A stretch of 63,275 nt of DNA from a virus. A program made the position numbers and the translations under genes. Under the pieces are notes generated by a model. It was not told where the DNA came from. It was given only the letters and a program-made list of their open reading frames with translations, and ran no database searches. Every line of letters starts with the position of its first letter. The first letter of the stretch is position 1. Positions 34,715 through 42,620 of this stretch are shown piece by piece. Location of the stretch: IMG/VR virus record IMGVR_UViG_3300013111_000758, positions 1-63,275 of that record; one strand, given 5' to 3'.

Positions 34715-34717
34715 CTC

Positions 34718-34747
34718 TCGACACTACGTGTCGGGGTGTTCTACAGT
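34718..34747 (+). promoter_or_regulatory. Promoter upstream of second tail block
   Basis: TCGACA (34718-34723), 18-base spacer, TACAGT (34742-34747). Same 18-base spacing as the promoters at 8535 and 50143. The -35 overlaps a CGACAC-TAC-GTGTCG inverted repeat that could be an operator. Confidence 0.55.
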
Positions 34748-34849
34748 AATCGCAACCGGCCCGGCCAACGGTGGGCGCATCGGGCGTGCCACAGGACCTG
34801 ACCCAAAAGGCTGGTCCCGGCTGGGGGCCATGAATCAAGGGATACACAG
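34748..34849 (+). other. GC-rich structured leader
   Basis: About 100 untranslated bases before ATG 34850, with paired elements GGCCCGGCC, GGGCGC...GGGCGTGCC and GGACC...GGTCC. No known riboswitch class recognised. AAGGGA near its end serves as ribosome-binding site. Confidence 0.4.
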
Positions 34850-36217
34850 ATGACGCGTGCACGCACTCGCATCCCGCTGCTCCCCCACTTCAACCTGGGG
34901 AACCGGCAGCGGAGGCATCACCGCTTCCTGGATGAGGTCCGCGAGGTCCTGGCCAGGGGGCTCCTCTCCCCCATCGACGATGGAGCCTTCCCCCACGCCG
35001 CCGGCGTGTCGGGCACCTTCGCGCCGGCGGTGGCCCAGCCCGTCACCCTGACGGGGACCCACTTCCTGCAGGACGGCGTCCAGGCGGTCGGCGCCACGGA
35101 CGCCCTCGTCGCCGCCGCCGACGTGGACTGGAAGGTCATCACCCCCGGCCTGGCCGGCAACAACATGACCCTGTCCATCGTGGACGGTGGCGGTGGTGCC
35201 CCGACGGTGGTCACCACCCCGACGGCCACCTCCGTCGTGGTCACCCTGGACGTGGCCGGTGGTGTGACCGCCACCGCCGTCATCGCAGCGGTCGCCGCGC
35301 ACGCCACGGCTCGCGGCATGATCATCGGTGTGGCCTCCGGTGGTGGTGGTGGCAACGTCACCGCGCAGGTGGCCACCTTCTCCGGTGGCATCGGTGAGGG
35401 CGACTACGGCGTCGAGATCGCCGCCGTGGCCCAGACCATCCTGGACTGGACCGCCACCTCCATCAGCGCCGAGCTGGACCTGAGCGGCTTCAGCCACGGC
35501 GACCTGGTCGAGATGATCATCATCGCCGACGGCATCGAGTACCGCTTCAACGCGCTGTGCTCCGCCGGTGGCCGGGTGGGCACGGGCCACTTCCTGGGCA
35601 CCCCGGGCCTGATCGCCGACGGTGACACGTTCACCATCAACGGCCGGTCCTACGGCTGCTACCTGGCGCTGCCGGGCCCCGGCACCGAGGACGTCGAGAT
35701 CCTCATCACGGCCGTGGACGTCGACACCAACGTCGACGAGGTCGTGGCCGGCGTCAACGGCGACGCGCTCCGCGAGGTCGACGCGGCCCCGGTCGGTCCG
35801 GCCGCCGCGTTCACCGGCGTGGGCTTCGTGCCGCACACCCCGGCGGGCAACTACGCGCTCGTCCACACCATGACCAACTGGGTCTGGTCCGAGGGCGCCT
35901 CGCCGTCGGCCCTGACCGACGGGTCGGGCAACCCGCTGACCGTCGTGCCGTTCCAGCACACCGTCAGCGCCGGCGAGGGAGCCGAGCTGGCCGCGGGCCG
36001 CTGGATCCAGATCGCCAGCTTCCCGAGCGCCAACGCTCCCATCCTGGCCGGGTTCGTCCTGATGGACGCCACGGGCAGCCACTACTCCAAGGCCAACGTC
36101 GAGACGCAGGTCGCCTTCGACGGAGCCACGGGGATGTACAACCTCCAGATGCTCGACCCCGGTGGTGCCATCGGCATCGCCGCGACCGACATCGTCTCCG
36201 GCTTCCTGGCCGTGTAG
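34850..36217 (+). CDS. Beta-rich tail protein with repeated modules
   Basis: 455 residues. Basic first 40 residues, then at least two modules related to those in the sheath and in gene 29229: VDWKVITPGLAGNNMTLSIV...VIAAVAAHATARGMIIGV, and ISAELDLSGFSHGDLVEMIIIADGIEYRF...FTINGRSYGCYLAL. The C-terminal 130 residues (WIQIASFPSANAPILAGFVLMDATG) are beta-rich. ATG 34850 follows AAGGGA. Surface or fibre-like role probable; family unknown. Confidence 0.6.
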   Translation: MTRARTRIPLLPHFNLGNRQRRHHRFLDEVREVLARGLLSPIDDGAFPHAAGVSGTFAPAVAQPVTLTGTHFLQDGVQAVGATDALVAAADVDWKVITPGLAGNNMTLSIVDGGGGAPTVVTTPTATSVVVTLDVAGGVTATAVIAAVAAHATARGMIIGVASGGGGGNVTAQVATFSGGIGEGDYGVEIAAVAQTILDWTATSISAELDLSGFSHGDLVEMIIIADGIEYRFNALCSAGGRVGTGHFLGTPGLIADGDTFTINGRSYGCYLALPGPGTEDVEILITAVDVDTNVDEVVAGVNGDALREVDAAPVGPAAAFTGVGFVPHTPAGNYALVHTMTNWVWSEGASPSALTDGSGNPLTVVPFQHTVSAGEGAELAAGRWIQIASFPSANAPILAGFVLMDATGSHYSKANVETQVAFDGATGMYNLQMLDPGGAIGIAATDIVSGFLAV

Positions 36218-36230
36218 GAAGGAGCAGAAC

Positions 36231-37004
36231 ATGCCGGACATCAGTGACGGACAACGCGCAGACATCGGTCTCAGCGAGTTCACCCCCACCATCGAGCAGA
36301 CGGCGGAGCAGATCGCCGTCGGCTACTTCTGGCACGACGTGGCCGGTGGCGCCAACGCCGGCCGCCCGGCCGACCAGGTCCAGTACTCCATCGGTGGCCG
36401 CCTCTACGAGGTGGACAAGAACGCCACCCCGCTCGACGGCGGCGGCGACGTCTCCATCGACTGCAACGCCGCGGCCAACCTCGCCGACGACATCGACGCG
36501 GCCGTGCTCGCCATCAACAACGATGGTTCCACCAACGTGATCGCGTGGAACATCGACGACATCATCCTGGCCGTGGCCAACGACCAGAACACGGGCTCCG
36601 CTGGCAACGGCCTGGCCCTGGCCGACGTCGGCGACGCTGGTGCGGACGTGCTCCCGGTCACGGGAGGCGTCACCGTCGACGGTGACGACCCCGAGGACGT
36701 CACGGTCTACGAGGGCAAGCACGCCGTCGAGCTCAGCGACGTGGGTGCCTGGGCGGCCGCGGGCCCGGCCTACACGCCCATCAACTACTTCGAGGTCCCC
36801 GCAGGCACCACGCCCACCGTGGACTTCATGCAGGTGTGGTCGGCGACCGGCCAGATGCGGAACCCCGAGGCGATCATCGGTCCCGTCCACCTGACCCACC
36901 GCCTGGTCAACGTGGCCGGGGACTTCTACTCGCTGGAGGTGTACGACGAGGTGGGCACCCTGGTGGCCACCGACATCATCAGCTGGAAGGTCACGGCTCG
37001 CTAG
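36231..37004 (+). CDS. Beta-rich tail protein, module-containing
   Basis: 257 residues. Residues about 50-145 hold a module VQYSIGGRLYEVD...ANLADDIDAAVLAINNDGSTNVIAWNIDDIILAVAN of the same type as in the sheath and gene 34850. The C-terminal 90 residues (FMQVWSATGQMRNPEAIIGPVHLTHRLVNVAGDFYSLEVYD) are a beta sandwich-like domain similar in pattern to the end of gene 34850 (VLMDATGSHYSKANVETQV...YNLQML). GGAAGGAG precedes ATG 36231. Confidence 0.6.
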   Translation: MPDISDGQRADIGLSEFTPTIEQTAEQIAVGYFWHDVAGGANAGRPADQVQYSIGGRLYEVDKNATPLDGGGDVSIDCNAAANLADDIDAAVLAINNDGSTNVIAWNIDDIILAVANDQNTGSAGNGLALADVGDAGADVLPVTGGVTVDGDDPEDVTVYEGKHAVELSDVGAWAAAGPAYTPINYFEVPAGTTPTVDFMQVWSATGQMRNPEAIIGPVHLTHRLVNVAGDFYSLEVYDEVGTLVATDIISWKVTAR

Positions 37005-37016
37005 AGGAGGTAGCCC

Positions 37017-37748
37017 ATGGGCTCCATCGGTGACTGGAGGCCGTACGAGAACTACGTACAGGATGGCCTCGTCGACGGTCGCTTCATGTCAGCGGCCTTC
37101 ACGCTCCTGGCCGCAGGTCCTCCGCGCCTCTCCGCTCTCGGTGGAGCCAGTGGTGCCGAAGACCTCGCAGGGGCAGCAGCAGGTGGGTCCCAGGGTGGGA
37201 CCGAGCTGGTGCACCCCATCGGCGTCGTGCAGAACATCAGCCTCGCCCAGAACCGGCAGTTCAGCCGGTTCTGGGAGGTGGGCTCGGAGCGGAGCTACTT
37301 CGTGTCCGGCCGCACCATGGGGCAGATCGGGCTGAGCCGGGTCCTGTACCACGGCCCCAGCCTCCTGCGCGTGCTGTACGGGTACTACCAGGACACCGAG
37401 GGGACCACGCAGTTCCCCGCGCTGTTCAACAACCCCGGCATCACGGGCGTGGCCAACCCCCACGACGTGAAGGTCGCTCCCGGCCACAAGAACGTCTTCC
37501 TGAACCTCGCCTCCGACCTCTTCAGCCAGCCCATCGGGCTGATGCTGTACCTCCGGGACAGCAACGAGGAGACCCTGGGCGCGGTGTACCTCGAGGCCTG
37601 CTACATCCCGACCCACAACATGGCGACGGACGCGCAGGGCGTGGTGATGCAGGAGAACGTGACCATCCAGTACGAGCGGATGATCCCCGTGGCCGTCGGC
37701 GCCATCAACCTCATCGAGGGCATCTACGGGCAGGAGGTCCTGTCGTAG
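37017..37748 (+). CDS. Putative tail tube-like protein
   Basis: 243 residues with a Gly/Ala loop near residue 55 and a compact beta/alpha domain (VVQNISLAQNRQFSRFWEVGSERSYFVSGRTMGQIGLSRVLYHGPSLLRVLYGYY...). The FxxVGSxRxYFVxGRTxGxIxLSR pattern recalls tube-fold proteins. GAGGAGG precedes ATG 37017. Tube assignment is tentative because the usual place next to the sheath is occupied by gene 29229. Confidence 0.5.
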   Translation: MGSIGDWRPYENYVQDGLVDGRFMSAAFTLLAAGPPRLSALGGASGAEDLAGAAAGGSQGGTELVHPIGVVQNISLAQNRQFSRFWEVGSERSYFVSGRTMGQIGLSRVLYHGPSLLRVLYGYYQDTEGTTQFPALFNNPGITGVANPHDVKVAPGHKNVFLNLASDLFSQPIGLMLYLRDSNEETLGAVYLEACYIPTHNMATDAQGVVMQENVTIQYERMIPVAVGAINLIEGIYGQEVLS

Positions 37749-38855
37749 ATGCTGGAGAAGCAGGCAGAGGCCGACCGCCGAGCAGCGGTCTGCTTGATGG
37801 CTGACTCCGCTGGCCGCGTGCTGGCGAGGGACTTCTCCGACTCCACCCTCGCGGACTCCGTCCTCCTCGAGAAGATGTCCTCGGCGCAGGCCGAGGCTCT
37901 CGCGACAGTCTGTCGCACCAAGCTGGCTGCCGGCATCGAGCCCACCGAGCTGGAGAAGCAGGCCTTCGTCGGCTCGCTCTCCGGTTCCCTGGCCGTCGGC
38001 AAGCACATGATGCGCGGTGCAGGACGAGGGTGGGGTGAGGGGTTCAAGCTCACCACCAAGCTCCGCAACATGCTCGGTGGGGCGTCCAAGGCACGCACCA
38101 GCGCCGTCAAGGCGGTGGAGCGCGGTGAGAGGCAGGCCCTCGACGCCGGCCTGAGCCGGAGTGCCTGGAAGAACGTCTCCCCCGTCACGAAGACCCCCAT
38201 GGTGGCCTCACCCGCCAGGGTGCCTCATGCGAGGCCTCCGGCCAAGGCACCGGCAGCTCCTGCCTCCTCAGCGAAGCCTCCCGCGGCTCCGGCCGCGGCA
38301 GCGAAGGAAGCCCCCACCCCGCTCATGCAGGGAACCCTGGGTGCTGGAGCTCGCGGTGCTGGTTGGGGCGGCCTGGGTGGTGCTGGCGTGGGTGCCGCAG
38401 GTGGTGCCGCCGTCGGCGCCGGGACCGCCGAGGAAGGACATCGCCTGCGCGGTGCCCTCGTCGGTGGAGCCCTCGGCGCCACAGGCGGTGCAGCCCTCGG
38501 AGCTACCGGAGGCGCGGCCATCGGCATGGGGCGGCAGATGAGCCGCAACGCCGCAGGTGCCGCAGCCAAGGGTGGCCAGCAGGCAGGTCAGCAGGCGGCC
38601 CAGAAGGGAACCCAGCAGGCCGCTCAGGCGACGGAGGCCGCGGTGCCCCAGAACCTGAGCACCGAGGTCGCCGGCGACGTGGCCAAGAAGGGGCTGAGCC
38701 CGATGCACTACGGTCTCGGGGCCCTGGGCCTCGGCGCGGCCGGCACCGGCGCCTACTTCGCAGGCCGGGGCTACCTCAACCGCCGCAAGCAGCTCCAGCA
38801 GGGCGTCCAGCAGTACCCGCAGCCGATGATGGCTCCCCCGGCACATTACAGCTAA
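37749..38855 (+). CDS. Virion-operon protein with Gly-rich hydrophobic region
   Basis: 368 residues. Begins MLEKQAEADRRAAV, with LEKM, TKLA and LEKQA tetrapeptides in the first 80 residues, a Pro/Ala linker, a Gly/Ala-rich hydrophobic region (about 200-265) of glycine-zipper type, a Gln-rich stretch and a C-terminal hydrophobic segment (GLGALGLGAAGTGAYFAG). ATG directly follows the upstream stop. Its build mirrors genes 13084 and 18721, suggesting a family of membrane-active virion proteins. Confidence 0.55.
   Translation: MLEKQAEADRRAAVCLMADSAGRVLARDFSDSTLADSVLLEKMSSAQAEALATVCRTKLAAGIEPTELEKQAFVGSLSGSLAVGKHMMRGAGRGWGEGFKLTTKLRNMLGGASKARTSAVKAVERGERQALDAGLSRSAWKNVSPVTKTPMVASPARVPHARPPAKAPAAPASSAKPPAAPAAAAKEAPTPLMQGTLGAGARGAGWGGLGGAGVGAAGGAAVGAGTAEEGHRLRGALVGGALGATGGAALGATGGAAIGMGRQMSRNAAGAAAKGGQQAGQQAAQKGTQQAAQATEAAVPQNLSTEVAGDVAKKGLSPMHYGLGALGLGAAGTGAYFAGRGYLNRRKQLQQGVQQYPQPMMAPPAHYS
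37902..37916. repeat. Palindrome copy 6
   Basis: GCGACAGTCTGTCGC, perfect, in gene 37749-38855, read as A-T-V-C-R as in copy 4. Confidence 0.85.
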
Positions 38856-38860
38856 CAGAA

Positions 38861-38896
38861 GGGCGCACGAGGCGCCCACGGACGGCGGATGCCGTC
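38861..38896. terminator. Tandem hairpins at convergent junction
   Basis: GGGCGC-ACGAG-GCGCCC (38861-38877) followed by GACGGC-GGAT-GCCGTC (38881-38896), between the end of the plus-strand virion operon and the end of the minus-strand operon. Likely bidirectional termination. The GGAT loop also occurs in the terminator at 6941. Confidence 0.7.
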
Positions 38897-39083
38897 ACTT
38901 CTGCTTGTAGGGCAGGTCGCTCCAGTCTGCGGCAGCGCACCTGAGCTTGGGGCCGAGCTTGCACAGCTTCCGGCCGTCAGGGGTCCGGTCGATGTCCGGG
39001 CAGTCCCCGATGTCCTCGCGAACGCACAGCCTCTGCGGTCTCTTGCCGGGCAAGGTACCGGAAGTGAGCCTGGCAGATGGCAT
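38895..39083 (-). CDS. Possible small Cys-containing protein
   Basis: The last 43 codons (VREDIGDCPDIDRTPDGRKL and a Cys-containing end finishing in DLPYKQK) look protein-like, with three Cys. No good start is visible: ATG 39083 gives 62 residues but overlaps the upstream gene by about 107 bases. It may be a small overlapping gene or an extension reached by frameshifting. Confidence 0.35.
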   Translation of the reverse strand: MPSARLTSGTLPGKRPQRLCVREDIGDCPDIDRTPDGRKLCKLGPKLRCAAADWSDLPYKQK

Positions 39084-39204
39084 CGACGAGCTCGCTGAGC
39101 TCGACGCGGCGCCCGACCGCATCACTCATCTCCCTCTTGAGGCGGTTGAGTCCCCTCATCGTCTCCGGCTGGAGCTGCAGGCTCACGCGATACGGGCTCG
39201 TCAT
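38977..39204 (-). CDS. Putative ribbon-helix-helix regulator
   Basis: 75 residues. SPYRVSLQLQPETMRGLNRL resembles the strand and first helix of a ribbon-helix-helix DNA-binding domain, followed by VGRRVELSELVDAICQAHF as second helix with the ELVDA pattern. ATG 39204 has GGAGGA nine bases upstream although it overlaps the previous gene by 83 bases. It is at the distal end of the minus-strand operon and might act as its repressor, by analogy only. Confidence 0.5.
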   Translation of the reverse strand: MTSPYRVSLQLQPETMRGLNRLKREMSDAVGRRVELSELVDAICQAHFRYLARQETAEAVRSRGHRGLPGHRPDP

Positions 39205-39664
39205 CGGGGATGGTCCTCCGGAGCCACACGATGGTGGTGGCCGGGTTGGTGACCTCGGCGAAGTCCGGGTTGTTCTGGAACCGAGCCAGGGTCTCGCCGA
39301 AGTCCTCGCCATCGGCGAAGGTGAGCAGCCGGTCGGTGTGGCAGCCCATCACCCGGTAGGGCAGCAGGCGGCTCCCCTGGTAGACGCTGTGGGTCGGACC
39401 GACCTCCGCGTTGCCGGGGATCAGGATGGTGCGCGCCCCGTGGTCCAGGGCGCTCATGTCGCGGATGGACAGCTGGAGCTGGTCGAACTCGACCACGGAG
39501 TGGTGGTGCAGGGCGACGAACTCGGGCTCCTTCACCTCGGGCGGCTCCTCGGCGAAGACGGCCGCGGCGCTGAGGTCCTGGGCCAGGCGGTGGATGAGCC
39601 AGAGCTGGTCGGCCACGCTGAGGCGCTGTGCGTCGCGCAGAACGGTTTCGGTTACAGGTGCCAT
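39122..39664 (-). CDS. Hypothetical protein following CobT-like gene
   Basis: 180 residues; helical first 35, then a mixed domain with HHHSVVEFDQLQLSIRDM and SRLLPYRVMGCHTDRLL, and a disordered acidic tail. GAGGAG precedes ATG 39664. It starts nine bases after the CobT-like gene, so the two are probably translated from one message. Family unknown. Confidence 0.6.
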   Translation of the reverse strand: MAPVTETVLRDAQRLSVADQLWLIHRLAQDLSAAAVFAEEPPEVKEPEFVALHHHSVVEFDQLQLSIRDMSALDHGARTILIPGNAEVGPTHSVYQGSRLLPYRVMGCHTDRLLTFADGEDFGETLARFQNNPDFAEVTNPATTIVWLRRTIPDDEPVSREPAAPAGDDEGTQPPQEGDE

Positions 39665-39672
39665 GTCTCTCC

Positions 39673-41706
39673 TCAGTGCCTCGTCCGAAGATACTCCACG
39701 AACTGCTTGCGGACCAGCTGAACGAGGGCGTCACAGATGTCGTCGGAGGTCTTCGCCCGCTCCCAGAACTTGGGGTGGCCGAAGACGCGGTTGGCGGACT
39801 TGTCGTCCAGGCGGCCGATGACCATGCCGAAGGTCCCGACGTGGTTGTGCCGGGCCTCGGCGACGTTGCGGGCGCAGAAGGTGTACAGCAGGTCGGTGGA
39901 GACGCTCTTGCCCCGGAAGTCGTGGTAGACGGGCGCGCCGTCGGTGAGCACGAACATCCGCCGGACCTTGTCGTGCAGCATGCACTGCCTGGCCCCGACC
40001 TTGATGGCCTCGTGCATGGGGGTGAGCCCCCAGGCCTCGACGCCCCTGGCCGTGCCGTTGAGCTTGGGATCCACGCGGAACAGGTCCACCTGGCCCTTCT
40101 CCTTCTGGGTGAACAGCCACTTCTCGATGTGCACGAAGGGGAACTCCATGGCGATGCGGAGCATCTTCTCGGCCTTCTCCACCGCGGCGAACTTGTGGTT
40201 GTTCATGGACCCGCTGGCGTCGCAGACGATGAGGCCGTAGAAGCCCGGGCCGGGCTCCTCGAACTCGAACACCTCGGTGACAGTGGGGTCGAGCTTGCGG
40301 TCGATGAGCGCCTGGACGTTGGGCTCGTCGCCGTCGTCCTCGAGGGAGTGGCGCTTCTGGCCGAGGATCTTGACGAACTCGACCTTCATGCTCTGCGCGC
40401 GCTTCTTCTCCTCGTCGGTGAGCTCCACCGGCGCGCCCAGCTCCTCGCGGCCGACGTCGTGGAAGGCGATCTTGCACTTGCTGCCCTTGGTCAGCCAGTC
40501 GTCGGTGGACACGTTCTGCACGTGGGAGCGCGCCTGCTCGACGCGCCGGACCATCTCGTCCCGGCCCACCTCGAGGGCGAAGTCGAACTCCTCGTTGTGG
40601 TGGGGGTTGACCTGCAGCGACTGGTTGACCAGCGCGTGGGCCTTGCTGAGCTTCTGCTTGTTGCGCTTCTGGAAGTCGTTGGGGACGACGTCGCCGTGGC
40701 GCTCGGTGTCGCGGCCGGGCTTCTTGTCGTTCTTGCTCATGGCCGTGAGCAGGCCGAGCATGGTGGCTCGGCGCTTGTCCACGCTCTTGACGTCGGGCTT
40801 CTGCTTGCCCTGCTTGGGGTCCTGCTGGCCCTTGCCCTTCCCCTGTCCTCCCTGCTGAGGCTTCGGGTCCTGACCCTGGGGGTCCTTCTGCTTGCCGTCG
40901 TCCAGAGCTGCGGCGGCCATCGCCTGTGCGGCGCGGGCCTTGGTGCTGCTGGCGCTGGGGAACGGGTTCTGGATGGCCTTCTGCTGCTCCTCGAGCTGGT
41001 CCAGGAGCACGTTGAGGATGCGGTCCATGGTCTGGCGCACGACGATGAGGCACCCCTCGAAGTCCACGGTCTCCACCTTGCGGAAGCCGTCCTCGAGCAC
41101 GGGCCGGATGGCCAGGAACTCCGGCCGGGGGTCGGTGACCTCGTCACCCAGGCCGGCCGAGACGCACAGGGCGTAGTCGAAGAACTGCCGGTTGGCCTCG
41201 CCGGAGGCGATGCGGTCGCGGTCCAGGCGCTGCCACCGCCGGCGGAGCGTGTCGTCGTCGCCGGGGTAGATGCGCCCCCACAGCGCGGAGCAGCGATGGT
41301 CGTCGAAGACGTTGATGAGGAAGCGGGTGAGCTCCTTGAACTGCTCCTCGAAGGAGGGCTGGGTCACGATGGGGGATCCCGCCAGCTTGAATCGCAGGAT
41401 GAGCCTGGCGGTGTAGTCGTCGACGAAGATGTCCCTGGCCAGCATGTTGCTGCCGAAGTACCAGTGGCTGAGCTCGTGGACGGTGATGATGTAGGCCTCG
41501 GGGTCGTGCAGCGGCACGTAGAGGTACCGCTCGCAGTCGGTCATCCCCTGGGCACCCTGCTTGAGCCAGATGGTGGCGTCCATGAGGCCGGCGAAGATGT
41601 CGCAGACCCGGCGGCACAGCTCGCGCGTGCGCCACTGGGGGATCTGCAGGCACTTGGGCAGGGAGAGGAAGATCTCCCCAGTCGAGGCCGGGTGAGCTCC
41701 GCTCAC
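39673..41706 (-). CDS. CobT-like VWA domain protein with HExxH motif
   Basis: 677 residues. The C-terminal 200 are a von Willebrand A domain with an intact MIDAS: DASGSM (Asp496), Thr in GLTPMHEA (about 562) and Asp in LTDG (about 589), close to CobT, the chelatase subunit that pairs with the AAA+ protein CobS. A long Gln/Gly/Lys/Asp-rich linker (about 265-330) precedes it. The N-terminal region carries VHELSHWYFG (HExxH at residues 77-81), a possible zinc site unusual in CobT. GTG 41706 overlaps the upstream stop. Its presumed partner AAA+ ATPase is at the other end of the same operon. Phage CobS/CobT-like pairs are known in marine T4-like phages; the substrate here is unknown. Confidence 0.8.
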   Translation of the reverse strand: MSGAHPASTGEIFLSLPKCLQIPQWRTRELCRRVCDIFAGLMDATIWLKQGAQGMTDCERYLYVPLHDPEAYIITVHELSHWYFGSNMLARDIFVDDYTARLILRFKLAGSPIVTQPSFEEQFKELTRFLINVFDDHRCSALWGRIYPGDDDTLRRRWQRLDRDRIASGEANRQFFDYALCVSAGLGDEVTDPRPEFLAIRPVLEDGFRKVETVDFEGCLIVVRQTMDRILNVLLDQLEEQQKAIQNPFPSASSTKARAAQAMAAAALDDGKQKDPQGQDPKPQQGGQGKGKGQQDPKQGKQKPDVKSVDKRRATMLGLLTAMSKNDKKPGRDTERHGDVVPNDFQKRNKQKLSKAHALVNQSLQVNPHHNEEFDFALEVGRDEMVRRVEQARSHVQNVSTDDWLTKGSKCKIAFHDVGREELGAPVELTDEEKKRAQSMKVEFVKILGQKRHSLEDDGDEPNVQALIDRKLDPTVTEVFEFEEPGPGFYGLIVCDASGSMNNHKFAAVEKAEKMLRIAMEFPFVHIEKWLFTQKEKGQVDLFRVDPKLNGTARGVEAWGLTPMHEAIKVGARQCMLHDKVRRMFVLTDGAPVYHDFRGKSVSTDLLYTFCARNVAEARHNHVGTFGMVIGRLDDKSANRVFGHPKFWERAKTSDDICDALVQLVRKQFVEYLRTRH

Positions 41707-41762
41707 ACCGGACCTGCGACGAGGTAGAGGAAGATGTAGAACAGTCCGATCAGGATGAACAC
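41703..41762 (-). CDS. 19-residue membrane micro-protein
   Basis: GTG 41762 overlaps the upstream TAG, has GGAGG seven bases before it, and ends in a TGA overlapping the GTG of the CobT-like gene. The product, MFILIGLFYIFLYLVAGPV, is a single transmembrane helix. Overlaps on both sides and the strong site support translation; it may be a peptide regulator or simply keep ribosomes coupled. Confidence 0.6.
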   Translation of the reverse strand: MFILIGLFYIFLYLVAGPV

Positions 41763-42148
41763 TAGTAGGCCTCCGGGTGGCACGCAGGGCATGCCTGGGT
41801 TCGCTCTTCGGTGAATGGGCCAGGCACCTTGCCGTAGCCCTGGCACTTGGCGCAGCCCACCCTGGACTGCTCGCCCGACCTGGGCTTGAAGTGGATGGCG
41901 ACGTCGAGGTTCACCTGCCACTCGGCGCCGCAGCCCTTGTCCTCCTCGTCGGGCCAGCAGGAGAAGTACACGGTGGGATCCAGCCCACCGGGGATGTAGT
42001 CGTCTCCGAGGTCGACCTCGTGTACGTACCCGCAGGTGGGGCAGGGGCACCGGATGGTCACCCCCTCGACGTAGCAGCGCTTGACCTCGGGGAGCTGGGT
42101 GGCGACCCCGAGGACCTCGACCTTGTCGATGGCGAGGGGCTCAGCCAC
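41762..42148 (-). CDS. Zinc-ribbon protein
   Basis: 128 residues with three Cys sets: CPCPTCGYVHE, CWPDEEDKGCGAEW and CAKCQGYG...CPACH, consistent with one or two zinc ribbons. GTG 42148 overlaps the upstream stop. No family; first of many small zinc-ribbon proteins in this operon. Confidence 0.6.
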   Translation of the reverse strand: MAEPLAIDKVEVLGVATQLPEVKRCYVEGVTIRCPCPTCGYVHEVDLGDDYIPGGLDPTVYFSCWPDEEDKGCGAEWQVNLDVAIHFKPRSGEQSRVGCAKCQGYGKVPGPFTEERTQACPACHPEAY

Positions 42149-42620
42149 AGCTCGTGACCAGGAACAGCGTGGGCTTGGTGTGGATGTCGTGGCGTTGCAA
42201 CCACTCGGCCACCTCCCGGTAGGCCTCGATGGTCACCTTGAACGGCCGGAGGTCCTTGCCTGACTCGATGATGTCGTCGTCCTCCACCAGGACCAGGCCG
42301 AGGACCTCCTCCGCGTCGTCCCACTCGGAGTTGCCAGCGGTGTGCAGGACCTCGCGGTCTCCCCACGAGGGGGCGTCCTCCTCGAGCATCCTCTCGAACT
42401 CGTACATCTCGAAGTCCTCGTTCTCGACCTCTTCGCTCTTGCGCACGTGCGCAGTCGGAGCACCACAGGTGCTGCAGAAGTCGCCGGAGGCCTTGTGCCT
42501 CTTGTCCTTGGTGCAGACGTACTCCACCCAGGCCTCGGTCTTGTGCGTGAGGGACCTGGGGATCATGCTCTCGTCGAACTTCACACCCAGGACCACTGCG
42601 GCTCTGAAGGTCACTCCCAT
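42141..42620 (-). CDS. Hypothetical protein with CxxC pair
   Basis: 159 residues: N-terminal segment with CTKDKRHKASGDFCSTCG (zinc-knuckle-like), an acidic middle and a C-terminal alpha/beta part (PFKVTIEAYREVAEWLQRHD). ATG 42620 immediately follows the TAG of the preceding gene. Function unknown. Confidence 0.55.
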   Translation of the reverse strand: MGVTFRAAVVLGVKFDESMIPRSLTHKTEAWVEYVCTKDKRHKASGDFCSTCGAPTAHVRKSEEVENEDFEMYEFERMLEEDAPSWGDREVLHTAGNSEWDDAEEVLGLVLVEDDDIIESGKDLRPFKVTIEAYREVAEWLQRHDIHTKPTLFLVTSCG

